In this document: positions 1 through 5,476 of the stretch, piece by piece | Layout of the letters: every line of letters starts with the position of its first letter | How positions within the stretch are numbered: the stretch's first letter is position 1 | Assembly (NCBI GenBank): GCA_002340325.1 | Contig: DDLV01000134.1 | Location: 1 to 6,265, forward strand | DNA length: 6,265 nt | Reading direction: 5' to 3' | Source of the DNA: Glaciecola sp. UBA2563 | GTDB lineage: Bacteria > Pseudomonadota > Gammaproteobacteria > Enterobacterales > Alteromonadaceae | Position numbers and translations under genes: made by a program | The notes under the pieces: model-generated | Database searches by the model: none | What the model was told of the DNA's origin: nothing | What the model saw: the letters and a program-made list of their open reading frames with translations, nothing else

Positions 1-124
1 CTGAAGCGCCCGACTCAACTGCTGCACTCACTACTGCTTCTGCTGAAGCACCTGACTCGACTGCTGCACTGACTACTGTTTCGGCTGAGGCACCAGAATC
101 GATGGCACCTTCCACTACTTCGCT
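1..124 (-). repeat. 42-bp tandem repeats inside the exported-protein gene
   Basis: One full unit (41-82) matches the partial unit at 1-40 at 35 of 40 positions. The block at 83-124 is a diverged third unit. The period of 42 bp equals 14 codons, so gain or loss of units keeps the reading frame. The repeats encode SGASAE(T/A)VVSAAVE and continue beyond the left edge, so the copy number is unknown. Confidence 0.85.
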
Positions 125-517
125 TATTGATACTGGTGCGAGTGTCGCGCTGATTTCAACCACCGCCTCGGCAACAGCCTCAACGACTTCAGCAGGTTGG
201 GACTGTATAACCGTTTTGACTGACTCAGCTACATCATTTGTTTGTGCCACTTCTTTTACCAGCGCCACCGCTAGATCCGCGTTCGCTGTTAAGAATGCAG
301 CTTCTCCTAACGAAATATCGGACCCCGCTTGTTCAGTGACAGTTTCAATAATAGCGGCAACTTGGTCATCCGAAAGTGGCCCCTGTTCCGCTGTTTGCTG
401 ATTTACCTCAGCAACAATTAGAGCCAAAAGGTCTGGTTGTGACTCACTTGTATTAGTTTGAGCAAGTGCCGATATACATAGGCACATGGCTAGTATCATT
501 CCAAAGAGAAGGCGCAT
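1..517 (-). CDS. Exported tandem-repeat protein, partial (3' end beyond window)
   Basis: Reading leftward from an ATG at 517-515, the frame stays open to the window edge (172 codons). It begins with a clear signal peptide, MRLLFGMILAMCLCISALA, with a predicted signal peptidase I cut after ALA and before Gln20. No good lipobox precedes either cysteine. The mature part is Ala/Val/Glu-rich and helical in character with no cysteine. From about residue 131 it passes into 14-residue repeats of the form SGASAE(T/A)VVSAAVE, preceded by a degenerate copy and continuing past the edge. An AAGGA Shine-Dalgarno lies about 10 nt before the ATG, and a near-consensus promoter lies just upstream, so this is a monocistronic start. 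I do not recognise a family. The likely location is the periplasm or outside the cell. The start and the export signal are secure; function and full length are unknown. Confidence 0.85.
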   Translation of the reverse strand, partial: MRLLFGMILAMCLCISALAQTNTSESQPDLLALIVAEVNQQTAEQGPLSDDQVAAIIETVTEQAGSDISLGEAAFLTANADLAVALVKEVAQTNDVAESVKTVIQSQPAEVVEAVAEAVVEISATLAPVSISEVVEGAIDSGASAETVVSAAVESGASAEAVVSAAVESGAS

Positions 518-548
518 TTGAATAGTTTCCTTACGTTGTTTATCCCCG

Positions 549-577
549 ATTATAATTTAGGCTATCGGTTTAATCAA
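549..577 (-). promoter_or_regulatory. Sigma-70 promoter for the exported-protein gene
   Basis: On the minus strand a TTGATT -35 box (577-572) is separated by exactly 17 bp from a perfect TATAAT -10 box (554-549). Transcription would start near 542, giving a leader of about 25 nt that contains the AAGGA ribosome binding site. This is one of the best promoters in the window by sequence. Confidence 0.8.
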
Positions 578-1103
578 TTGTGTTTTTCGCAAAAAATTGC
601 GTTGATTTCTACCCAATGACTTGTCGCGCTATTCACATTTGTCATCGCAACGTTTTTATATATGTTGCTTTCAGAAATAAGCAGCTGATATATCAAACTC
701 TTTTCTACTATGAAACAACACTTTACAGGGGCGAGCGTTTCAATCAATTGAGTAACTGGAAGGAACCTTAACGGAACGAGTAATCAAAAAATCAACATTT
801 TCAGTTGTAAGAGAACCTCTAGTTTTGTTAAGAAAGTTTAGTTTTCACTTTTTGTGAGACATTACCAACCCTATTTTTTTACATTTTATTAAATTTAAAA
901 CAACATCTCATGCATGAGATTTTAGGTTGGGGGTTTTTTCAGGTATGTTTAATGGGGAGTTAAACAATGAATGCGTTTTTTCATCAATGATTTTTATGCT
1001 TGATTAATAATTTTGTCTATAAATTGAAAGGGAACTAATTTTCCAATGGTCTTTTGTCAGGTTATTGCGTTTCTGATTATTAAATCTAGAGGTGGAATAT
1101 ACT
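578..1103. other. Intergenic stretch without a supported gene
   Basis: No frame here resembles a known protein. A GTG-started frame at 580-771 has no ribosome binding site. The region is A/T-rich with several small dyads: CCAACC (865-870) with GGTTGG (925-930), a perfect palindrome at 905-920, and GTTTAA/TTAAAC (947-952/960-965). The last dyad flanks a GGGGAG motif 7 nt before an ATG that opens an 8-codon frame (967-990). These may be remnants of a decayed gene or regulatory sites; nothing further can be supported. Confidence 0.5.
905..920. repeat. Perfect 16-bp palindrome ATCTCATGCATGAGAT
   Basis: Self-complementary without a spacer, followed on the plus strand by TTTTA. It could be an operator or a weak terminator. 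No adjacent gene makes either reading certain. Confidence 0.45.
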
Positions 1104-1136
1104 AGGTTCTGACTTTCGTCAGAACGACGGAGGGAG
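1104..1136 (-). repeat. REP-like palindrome R1 (single head)
   Basis: Contains TTCTGACTTTCGTCAGAA followed by CGACGG. The 18-bp core is a perfect hairpin, TTCTGAC/GTCAGAA, with a TTTC tetraloop. It lies 48 bp beyond the stop of the minus-strand antitoxin gene and could stabilise or end that transcript. The same sequence recurs five more times as single or paired heads at the gene boundaries of this window. Confidence 0.85.
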
Positions 1137-1184
1137 GTTTTGATGTCCTTTACCTCACATCTCTTTAATTTTCTACTAGACAAA

Positions 1185-1463
1185 CTAACCTTTGCGGCTG
1201 GCGGCTTCTTTAACGTCATCGGCTAGCCAACTTTTTATCAGTGATTGATAAGGAATATCTCTTTTGTTTGCCTCTATTTTAATGCTGTGGAGTAAACTTT
1301 CTGGCAATCTTATTGATATTGTTTTAGTCGAAGGTTTAAGATTTGGAAGTACGACCTTTTCAGCTTTTGACCAGTCTAGATATTCAGTCGAGTCCTTTTC
1401 TTCCCAGAATTGCATTTCCTCTTTTTCGCTTTCGAAAGTTGGCATAGTTTTACGCTTGCTCAT
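1185..1463 (-). CDS. CopG/ribbon-helix-helix antitoxin of BrnT pair 1
   Basis: 92 residues. The N-terminal half (MPTFESEKEE, then DSTEYLDWSKAEKV at 24-37) and NLKPSTKTISIRLPES (41-56) are hallmarks of the CopG-type antitoxin family found with BrnT toxins. Residues 46-56 would form the DNA-binding beta strand of a ribbon-helix-helix fold, 57-69 the first helix and 71-88 the second. By family knowledge it should neutralise the neighbouring BrnT and, as a complex, repress the shared promoter. Its ATG overlaps the last 14 nt of the toxin gene. An AAGGA Shine-Dalgarno 6 nt before the ATG, inside the toxin's last codons, supports this start and strong independent translation. The antitoxin is downstream of its toxin, as is usual for brnTA. 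Confidence 0.9.
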   Translation of the reverse strand: MSKRKTMPTFESEKEEMQFWEEKDSTEYLDWSKAEKVVLPNLKPSTKTISIRLPESLLHSIKIEANKRDIPYQSLIKSWLADDVKEAASRKG

Positions 1464-1749
1464 AAATTTTCCTTTCTTTTCTATGCATGTCTCTCGCAGA
1501 AATAACGCGAATTAGACTGCCTGATTTACGCATTGTAAACGTGATGTGGATGAGGCGCTCCTCATCACTTTTTCCTAGCGCATGAAACCTAGGTTCATAT
1601 TTACTATGTTTGTGATCTGATAGGAGTAAAAGTGGCTGATTGAAAAAAACTTGTTCTGCCTCAAGTTTCCCCACTTGATGCTTTTCAACGTTTTTTCGCT
1701 CATTCCCAGGATCCCAATCGAACCCTTTTATTTTTATCCAATCAATCAT
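1450..1749 (-). CDS. brnT: BrnT-family toxin 1 (predicted ribonuclease)
   Basis: 99 residues, the usual BrnT length. The family N-terminal motif is present as FDWDPGNERKNVEKHQV (10-26). The C-terminal core runs through RFHALGK (54-60), IHITFTMRKSG (67-77) and the conserved RVISARDMHRKERKIYE (81-97). BrnT proteins are small RelE-fold toxins that cleave RNA and stop translation. Here the conserved basic ISAR and KER residues are intact, so the protein is probably active. It is the first gene of a two-gene operon with its CopG antitoxin. The ATG at 1749-1747 has no Shine-Dalgarno, and the predicted -10 box ends only 7 nt before it, so the message is probably leaderless or nearly so. A later start would cut into the conserved motif, so this start is preferred. 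Confidence 0.92.
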   Translation of the reverse strand: MIDWIKIKGFDWDPGNERKNVEKHQVGKLEAEQVFFNQPLLLLSDHKHSKYEPRFHALGKSDEERLIHITFTMRKSGSLIRVISARDMHRKERKIYEQA

Positions 1750-1754
1750 AATGC

Positions 1755-1784
1755 GTATATTACCATCATATACATTACAATCAA
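1755..1784 (-). promoter_or_regulatory. Promoter and putative operator of BrnT pair 1
   Basis: On the minus strand a TTGATT -35 box (1784-1779) and a TAATAT -10 box (1762-1757) are 16 bp apart. An inverted repeat, GTATAT (1755-1760) and ATATAC (1768-1773) with a 7-bp spacer, covers the -10 box and half the spacer. That placement suits repression by the downstream ribbon-helix-helix antitoxin, as known for brnTA; the assignment to this protein is inferred. Confidence 0.6.
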
Positions 1785-1809
1785 ATTTTGTTGTCAGCGT
1801 TGGGTTTGC

Positions 1810-1931
1810 GAGGTTCTGACTTCCGTCAGAACGACGGGGGATGCGTCAATGCGACAAGGGATTTATATACATCCCATGTCATTCCGACGAAAGTCGGAAT
1901 CTGGTGGATGTTTATATTAATTTCGTTTGGG
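1810..1931. repeat. REP-like cluster R2 between the divergent toxin-antitoxin operons
   Basis: A minus-oriented head (1810-1837, core TTCTGACTTCCGTCAGAA, one change from R1) is followed after 40 bp by a plus-oriented head (1878-1904, core TCCGACGAAAGTCGGA). The plus head carries the conserved tail TGTTTATATTAATTTCG seen again in R4 and R5. The minus head that should follow the tail is decayed beyond recognition (from about 1936). One degenerate extra half unit (GTCAATGCGAC) follows the first head at 1845. Confidence 0.85.
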
Positions 1932-2022
1932 GGTTTCGTACTGATAACGCAACAAAAGAATGTTTAAAAAACTGTCCATTACTATATGCCGCTAGCCAAC
2001 TAAAAACTTTGATAGATGAAAG

Positions 2023-2050
2023 ATAAGTATGGCTATTTAGCCATACTTAT
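2023..2050. promoter_or_regulatory. Perfect 13-bp-arm palindrome at the BrnT pair 2 promoter
   Basis: ATAAGTATGGCTA (2023-2035) and TAGCCATACTTAT (2038-2050) are perfect arms around TT, ending 14 nt before the toxin ATG. A TTGATA -35-like box lies at 2009-2014, but no ideal -10 box follows at normal spacing; TATTAT at 2048-2053 is an alternative -10. The best reading is an operator for the CopG antitoxin overlapping the promoter. A terminator for plus-strand transcription is less likely, as there is no T-run. Confidence 0.65.
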
Positions 2051-2064
2051 TATATGCTTTGACT

Positions 2065-2358
2065 ATGAAGAAAACGGACTTTGAATGGCACGGAGCGAAG
2101 AATAAAGAGAATCTCGAAAAGCATGAAGTGTTATTTGAAGATGCTATCTACGCTTTTTATGATGAATCACGACTTATCGCTCTAGACGTAAAAAATAGCA
2201 CTGAATCAGAGCAAAGATATTTCTGTTTTGGTATAGATCGAAACAAAGCGGGCGTGTTGACCGTAAGATTCACTTATCGCAACAACAAAATACGTATCTT
2301 CGGAGCAGGATACTGGCGCAAAGGAAAGAAATTATATGACCAAAGAAATAACTTATAG
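2065..2358 (+). CDS. brnT: BrnT-family toxin 2, variant C-terminus
   Basis: 97 residues from the ATG at 2065; an in-frame TTG at 2059 would add two. The BrnT N-terminal motif is clear (FEWHGAKNKENLEKHEV at 6-22, then LFEDAI). The middle has RYFCFGIDRNKAG, and the last part reads VRFTYRNNKIRIFGAGYWRKGKKLYDQ (67-93). Where classical BrnT has ISAR followed by a KER-type helix, this protein has IFGAGYWRKGKK, so it belongs to a different subfamily from toxin 1. By fold it is a predicted ribonuclease that inhibits translation, but the altered active-site region makes target and potency uncertain. There is no Shine-Dalgarno. The last 23 nt overlap the antitoxin gene. A perfect palindrome ends just upstream. 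ATG was chosen because the motif begins right after it. Confidence 0.88.
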   Translation: MKKTDFEWHGAKNKENLEKHEVLFEDAIYAFYDESRLIALDVKNSTESEQRYFCFGIDRNKAGVLTVRFTYRNNKIRIFGAGYWRKGKKLYDQRNNL

Positions 2359-2587
2359 TGATAAAGATATTGGTGACGTTAAGTTCGTTACAGACTTTTT
2401 ACCTTCCCCATCTGAGCTAAGAGAGCGCAATGAAAATACGAAAATCACAATATCACTAAGTAAAAGAAGTATTGAGTATTTTAAAAAAGCGGCACTTGAT
2501 AATCAGATGCAATATCAGAAATTGATCCGACAGTTATTAGATGAATACGTTGGTCATCAGGAGAAGACTAACAAGACTAATCGGTAG
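2336..2587 (+). CDS. CopG/ribbon-helix-helix antitoxin of BrnT pair 2
   Basis: 83 residues. The first 30 are an acidic linker (DFLPSPSELRER at 20-31). TKITISLSKRSI (35-46) is the ribbon-helix-helix beta strand, with helices at about 47-58 and 59-72 (QMQYQKLIRQLLDEY). A basic, Asn/Thr-rich tail ends the protein. It should bind toxin 2 and repress the shared promoter, probably through the palindrome at 2023-2050. The ATG at 2336 follows an AAGGAAAG Shine-Dalgarno (2321-2328) by about 7 nt and lies inside the toxin gene, so translation is coupled or independent. It resembles antitoxin 1 only in fold, so cross-neutralisation between the two pairs is unlikely. Confidence 0.85.
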   Translation: MTKEITYSDKDIGDVKFVTDFLPSPSELRERNENTKITISLSKRSIEYFKKAALDNQMQYQKLIRQLLDEYVGHQEKTNKTNR

Positions 2588-2623
2588 ATTTAAGGGACAT
2601 TTTGTCATGCTGAAAGGTTTGTA

Positions 2624-2691
2624 ATGTTCTGACTTTCGTCAGAACGACGGGTGTGAGTCAGTGCGACGTCAGTGTGGGTCAGGACGACGGG
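2624..2691 (-). repeat. REP-like palindrome R3 with short tandem tail
   Basis: A head with core TTCTGACTTTCGTCAGAA (2627-2644) is followed by partial copies of its own right half beginning GTCAG at 2657, 2668 and 2678. The spacing is 10-19 nt, and the last copy reads GTCAGGACGACGG. It fills the gap between the convergent antitoxin 2 and ATPase genes, where it could act as a bidirectional transcript end. No classical T-run terminator is present there. Confidence 0.8.
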
Positions 2692-2712
2692 TTCATATTC
2701 CTGACATTTGTA

Positions 2713-3876
2713 TTAATAGTCAAAAAAACTGGCTACGTCATCAAACCGGACGGTTTCGATGTCATCGCTGAGTATTTTTTTGTTACCTGAATAAACTAGT
2801 CGCAATCCAGCGACTTGATCGGACAGTTCTGCAAACCTTTTTAAACCCTTTAATTGCTTCATTGAAAATGTCGATGCAGACTTTATTTCAATAGCTAGCA
2901 GTTCTCGTCCTTGTTGATATACGACATCTACTTCATTGCCGTTACTATCGCGAAAGTAATAGAGATTTGCCATTTCGCCGCGATTGTAGCAAGCCTTTAC
3001 ACATTCCATTACCACCATGTTTTCGAAAATATTGCCTACTAGAGGGTCGCGGCTCACTTGTTCGGGCTTTTTTATACCAAGCAGGAAGCATAACAAGCCA
3101 ACATCCATAAAATAATATTTTGGGCTTTTAATCACGCGCTTACCAAAATTTTCAAAATAAGCTGGCAGTTTATGCACGATGAACGACGCTTCTAAAATTG
3201 AAAGCCAGTGCTTAATTGTTTTTTGGTCAACACCTACATCATTGGCCAAACTACTATATGAAATTACTTGCCCTACTCTGCCCGCCATGAGTTTTAAAAA
3301 CTTCTCAAAAACGGTCATGTCTTTGAGATTAATCAGCAACCTTACATCTCGTTCAACATACGTTTGATAGTAGTTCGAATAGGCTGTGCTTGGCCGCATT
3401 TTTTGTTGGTAAATTCGTGGTAAAAAACCCGTAAAACAATATTCATCAAAGTTATCAAATTTAATATTCGCCGATTGAAGTTCTTCAATTGAAAGTGGCA
3501 ACAGTTGCAATAGTGCCGTGCGCCCAGCTAAAGACTGTGCGACAGCCTCACGCAGCTGTAATTGATGTGAGCCGGTCAGTACAAAAAATCCATTTTTTTG
3601 CTGCTCATCGACATGTACCTGTATATAACTGAGAAGCGTTGGAACACGTTGAATTTCATCAATAATTACTGGCGTAATAAATTGAGCTAGAAAAGCCTTT
3701 GGATCTTGTTGAGCGAACTCTCTGGTTTCAGGGTCTTCTAAGTTAGCATAACGATATTCTGGCAAGGCTTGCTTTGCCAGTGTTGTTTTACCTGCTTGCC
3801 GCGGGCCTAGAATCGTTACCACTGGATATTCTTTTATCAAAAGTAGCAGTTCTTTTTCTAGTTTTCGCTTTATCAT
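2713..3876 (-). CDS. AAA-family ATPase with DUF4143 C-terminal domain
   Basis: 387 residues, full length for this family. Walker A is GPRQAGKT (24-31), Walker B VIIDEIQ (70-76) and the sensor strand FVLTGSH (98-104). YVERDV (173-178) is a DUF4143 marker. A winged-helix segment follows at 205-240 (ISYSSLANDVGV...), then SPKYYFMDVGLL (251-262) and GNIFENMVVME (281-291). The C-terminus has a PD-(D/E)XK-like pattern: E315 and D317 in NGNEVDVVY, then E330 and K332 in AIEIKS. The family's role is not established; proposals include DNA handling, defence and toxin-antitoxin-like behaviour. No partner gene is co-transcribed. A TATAAT -10 box lies 29-34 nt upstream, but there is no Shine-Dalgarno before the ATG. 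The gene shows no frameshift or missing motif. Confidence 0.9.
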   Translation of the reverse strand: MIKRKLEKELLLLIKEYPVVTILGPRQAGKTTLAKQALPEYRYANLEDPETREFAQQDPKAFLAQFITPVIIDEIQRVPTLLSYIQVHVDEQQKNGFFVLTGSHQLQLREAVAQSLAGRTALLQLLPLSIEELQSANIKFDNFDEYCFTGFLPRIYQQKMRPSTAYSNYYQTYVERDVRLLINLKDMTVFEKFLKLMAGRVGQVISYSSLANDVGVDQKTIKHWLSILEASFIVHKLPAYFENFGKRVIKSPKYYFMDVGLLCFLLGIKKPEQVSRDPLVGNIFENMVVMECVKACYNRGEMANLYYFRDSNGNEVDVVYQQGRELLAIEIKSASTFSMKQLKGLKRFAELSDQVAGLRLVYSGNKKILSDDIETVRFDDVASFFDY

Positions 3877-3904
3877 TTTTATGTAATTTAGGAGTTTAAT
3901 TCCG

Positions 3905-3933
3905 ATTATACATGATTTTAACTTGAGATGAAG
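3905..3933 (-). promoter_or_regulatory. Probable promoter of the ATPase gene
   Basis: A perfect TATAAT -10 box on the minus strand (3910-3905) is preceded at 17 bp by a weak -35 box, CTTCAT (3933-3928). Transcription would start near 3898, leaving a leader of about 22 nt with no ribosome binding site. Confidence 0.5.
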
Positions 3934-3960
3934 TAAGGACAGATTTAATGTTAGTTTTCT

Positions 3961-4121
3961 CGGTGCTGACTTTTGTCAGTACGACGGAGGGGAGTCATTC
4001 CGTCGAAAGTCGGAATCTGGTAGGTGTTTATATTAATTTCGTTTGGGGTTTTGAGGTTCTGACTTTCGTCAGAACGACGAGGGGATGCGTCAGAACGACG
4101 GGAGCATCAGATCGACGGAGG
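3961..4121. repeat. REP-like cluster R4 containing a complete REPIN-like unit
   Basis: Three heads: minus (3961-3987, GCTGACTTTTGTCAGTAC variant), plus (3994-4020, one base off the R2/R5 core) and minus (4053-4079, the R1 core). The last two are 32 nt apart and joined by the conserved tail TGTTTATATTAATTTCG, forming one two-headed unit of 86 bp. Downstream are diverging copies of the right half, GTCAGAACGACGG (4089) and ATCAGATCGACGG (4106). The array runs up against the nucleotidyltransferase stop codon. Confidence 0.85.
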
Positions 4122-4127
4122 GTGTCA

Positions 4128-5165
4128 TCAGGAAGAGAAATCTATTAACGTCTGCTTTAGTGACTCTTGTGCATTTTTTGGGAGCAATTTGGTGGCATTT
4201 AAATACGTCGTGAAAAACTTTTTACCAAATTCTTCCGCCGCACAGTGCGCAATGTATAGTGAACCCGGCTGTAACTCAGATAGTACTTCAATCAGCTGGG
4301 CTGCTTGGTCGATATCTTTTTTTGCCTTGCTTGCAAATGCTGCAGGTCGACGTTGGCTAACAACAAGTTTGTGTAGGGCAAATCTTGCGGGATCAGGCAC
4401 ATTCACAAGTACACCAATATCAAAGGGTACCACTGCCTGTTGAGTTTCTTCTAACAAAAAATCAAGAAATCGAAGGGGGTCAGCCATCGCTCTGAGGTGA
4501 GGAATGACAACGGGTGTATTATCCGGCTTGCCCCTTTGAGGCGTCAGAAGCTCTACCTTAAAATCCCCACCCTTAATTTGAAAGCTCGTTGAAGGGTGTT
4601 TGGGATTCAGTGTCGGTATTTCAATAAACCCCATGCCGGAATTTTCCAATATCGACTTTAAACTTGCCTTTATTGGCTCTACTAAGACGGGTAGTTTGGC
4701 CTCAGACGCGATATCAACGTCACGTGTAATAAATTGATCTGTCCATGTTACCCCTAGAAGATTGGCCATTGAATTAAATGCAGGCGTTCCAATTAAAACT
4801 CCTCCGGAGAGGAAGACGCCTGCACGTTCTAACATCCTTAATATTCTGCCCTCTTGAGGAGAAAGGCTCATTACTCCGCCAGCAAGAAGCACTTTCACTA
4901 ATCTTGCCCTTGTCACTCTTGCCGTGTCTGTTTTGTGCCAAAGCTGCTTTTCTTTTTCTATTAACGCTTGAACGTCAGGAGTATCAGCGCCAATATATCT
5001 CTGCACGGGAATTTTGCCAATCTTGGCATTTACGTAGATGTATTCTTTGCCTTTTATCTTTTTCCGAGAAAAAGAAACCCCTGTGCCATCAAATGCAGGT
5101 ATGAGACAAGCAGAATGTAAATCGCTATATGCGTTATTTAAGATTTGGTCGAGGTAGTTAATCAA
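4128..5165 (-). CDS. GSU2403-type nucleotidyltransferase-fold protein
   Basis: 345 residues. The nucleotidyltransferase core is clear: FLSGGVLIGTPAFNSMANLL (118-137) carries the GG pair, TRDVDIA (147-153) the two acidic metal ligands D149 and D151, and FKVELLTP (202-209) a likely third, E205. FALHKLVVSQRR (262-273) is a conserved helical feature. This matches the GSU2403-like family, distantly related to AbiEii/MenT-type nucleotidyltransferases, some of which inactivate tRNA as toxins; that activity is not shown for this family. The start is TTG at 5165-5163: a stop codon lies three codons upstream in frame and the next ATG is only at residue 98. There is no Shine-Dalgarno. The stop (TGA) falls at the edge of the R4 repeat array. 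No antitoxin-like gene is adjacent. Confidence 0.85.
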   Translation of the reverse strand: MINYLDQILNNAYSDLHSACLIPAFDGTGVSFSRKKIKGKEYIYVNAKIGKIPVQRYIGADTPDVQALIEKEKQLWHKTDTARVTRARLVKVLLAGGVMSLSPQEGRILRMLERAGVFLSGGVLIGTPAFNSMANLLGVTWTDQFITRDVDIASEAKLPVLVEPIKASLKSILENSGMGFIEIPTLNPKHPSTSFQIKGGDFKVELLTPQRGKPDNTPVVIPHLRAMADPLRFLDFLLEETQQAVVPFDIGVLVNVPDPARFALHKLVVSQRRPAAFASKAKKDIDQAAQLIEVLSELQPGSLYIAHCAAEEFGKKFFTTYLNATKLLPKNAQESLKQTLIDFSS

Positions 5166-5170
5166 TGTTT

Positions 5171-5225
5171 GTTATACTACTTTTATTTGATAGAGGTAGT
5201 ATAACTAAATCTTTGTGCAACTCAA
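5171..5225 (-). promoter_or_regulatory. Promoter and inverted-repeat operator of the nucleotidyltransferase gene
   Basis: On the minus strand a TTGAGT -35 box (5225-5220) and TATACT -10 box (5203-5198) are 16 bp apart. Perfect 10-bp arms GTTATACTAC (5171-5180) and GTAGTATAAC (5196-5205), separated by 15 bp, place one arm on the -10 box and the other 5 nt before the TTG start. The upstream arm is not in the predicted transcript (start near 5191), so this looks like a DNA operator rather than an RNA hairpin. A second, imperfect dyad (5219-5225 AACTCAA with 5258-5264 TTGAGTT) covers the -35 box. Confidence 0.65.
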
Positions 5226-5298
5226 CTTTGAATGTTGCAAAAGTGACAGGGTTGAAATTGAGTTCGCTGCTTGCGCCACAACGCCAGAGGAGATTTGC

Positions 5299-5452
5299 GA
5301 GGTTCTGACTTTCGTCAGAACGACGGAGTAACTACGATACATCCCATGTCATTCCGACGAAAGTCGGAATCTGGTAAGTGTTTATATTAGTTTCGTTTGG
5401 GTTTGTGAGGTTCTGACTTTCGTCAGAACGACAAGGGTGTGTCAGTACGACA
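5299..5452. repeat. REP-like cluster R5 containing a complete REPIN-like unit
   Basis: Heads: minus (5299-5326), plus (5348-5374) and minus (5407-5432). The last pair is again 32 nt apart with the TGTTTATATTAGTTTCG tail. The stretch 5336-5400 differs from 1866-1931 of R2 at only about five positions, so these are recent copies. One extra half unit, GTCAGTACGACAG, begins at 5441. The cluster separates the nucleotidyltransferase promoter from the rplQ terminator. Confidence 0.85.
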
Positions 5453-5476
5453 GGTGTGATGATGGCAAGAGACACG

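Noticed and set aside
102..401. Plus-strand open frame of 99 codons
   Set aside because: It is antisense to the exported tandem-repeat gene, which has a signal peptide, ribosome binding site and promoter. The plus-strand product is a low-complexity Ser/Thr/Ala shadow.
580..771. Plus-strand GTG-started frame of 63 codons
   Set aside because: No ribosome binding site, no recognisable motif, and its start overlaps the upstream edge of the minus-strand promoter.
1004..1219. Minus-strand frame of 71 codons
   Set aside because: It runs through REP-like element R1 and overlaps the end of antitoxin 1; the sequence is basic, low in information and matches nothing known.
1841..2026. Plus-strand frame sharing YINFVWGF with another frame at 3948-4148
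   Set aside because: The shared peptide is only the translation of the REPIN linker, present in both repeat clusters; there is no ribosome binding site.
4778..5104. Plus-strand frame of 108 codons
   Set aside because: Antisense shadow of the nucleotidyltransferase gene, rich in Leu/Arg from reverse-frame codons.
1104..5452. CRISPR-like array
   Set aside because: The repeats are palindromic, occur in both orientations, are widely and irregularly spaced, and have genes rather than spacers between them.
1104..5452. Chromosomal integron cassettes with attC sites
   Set aside because: The genes are in mixed orientations with their own promoters, and the repeats lack the paired R/L box layout and terminal core sites of attC.
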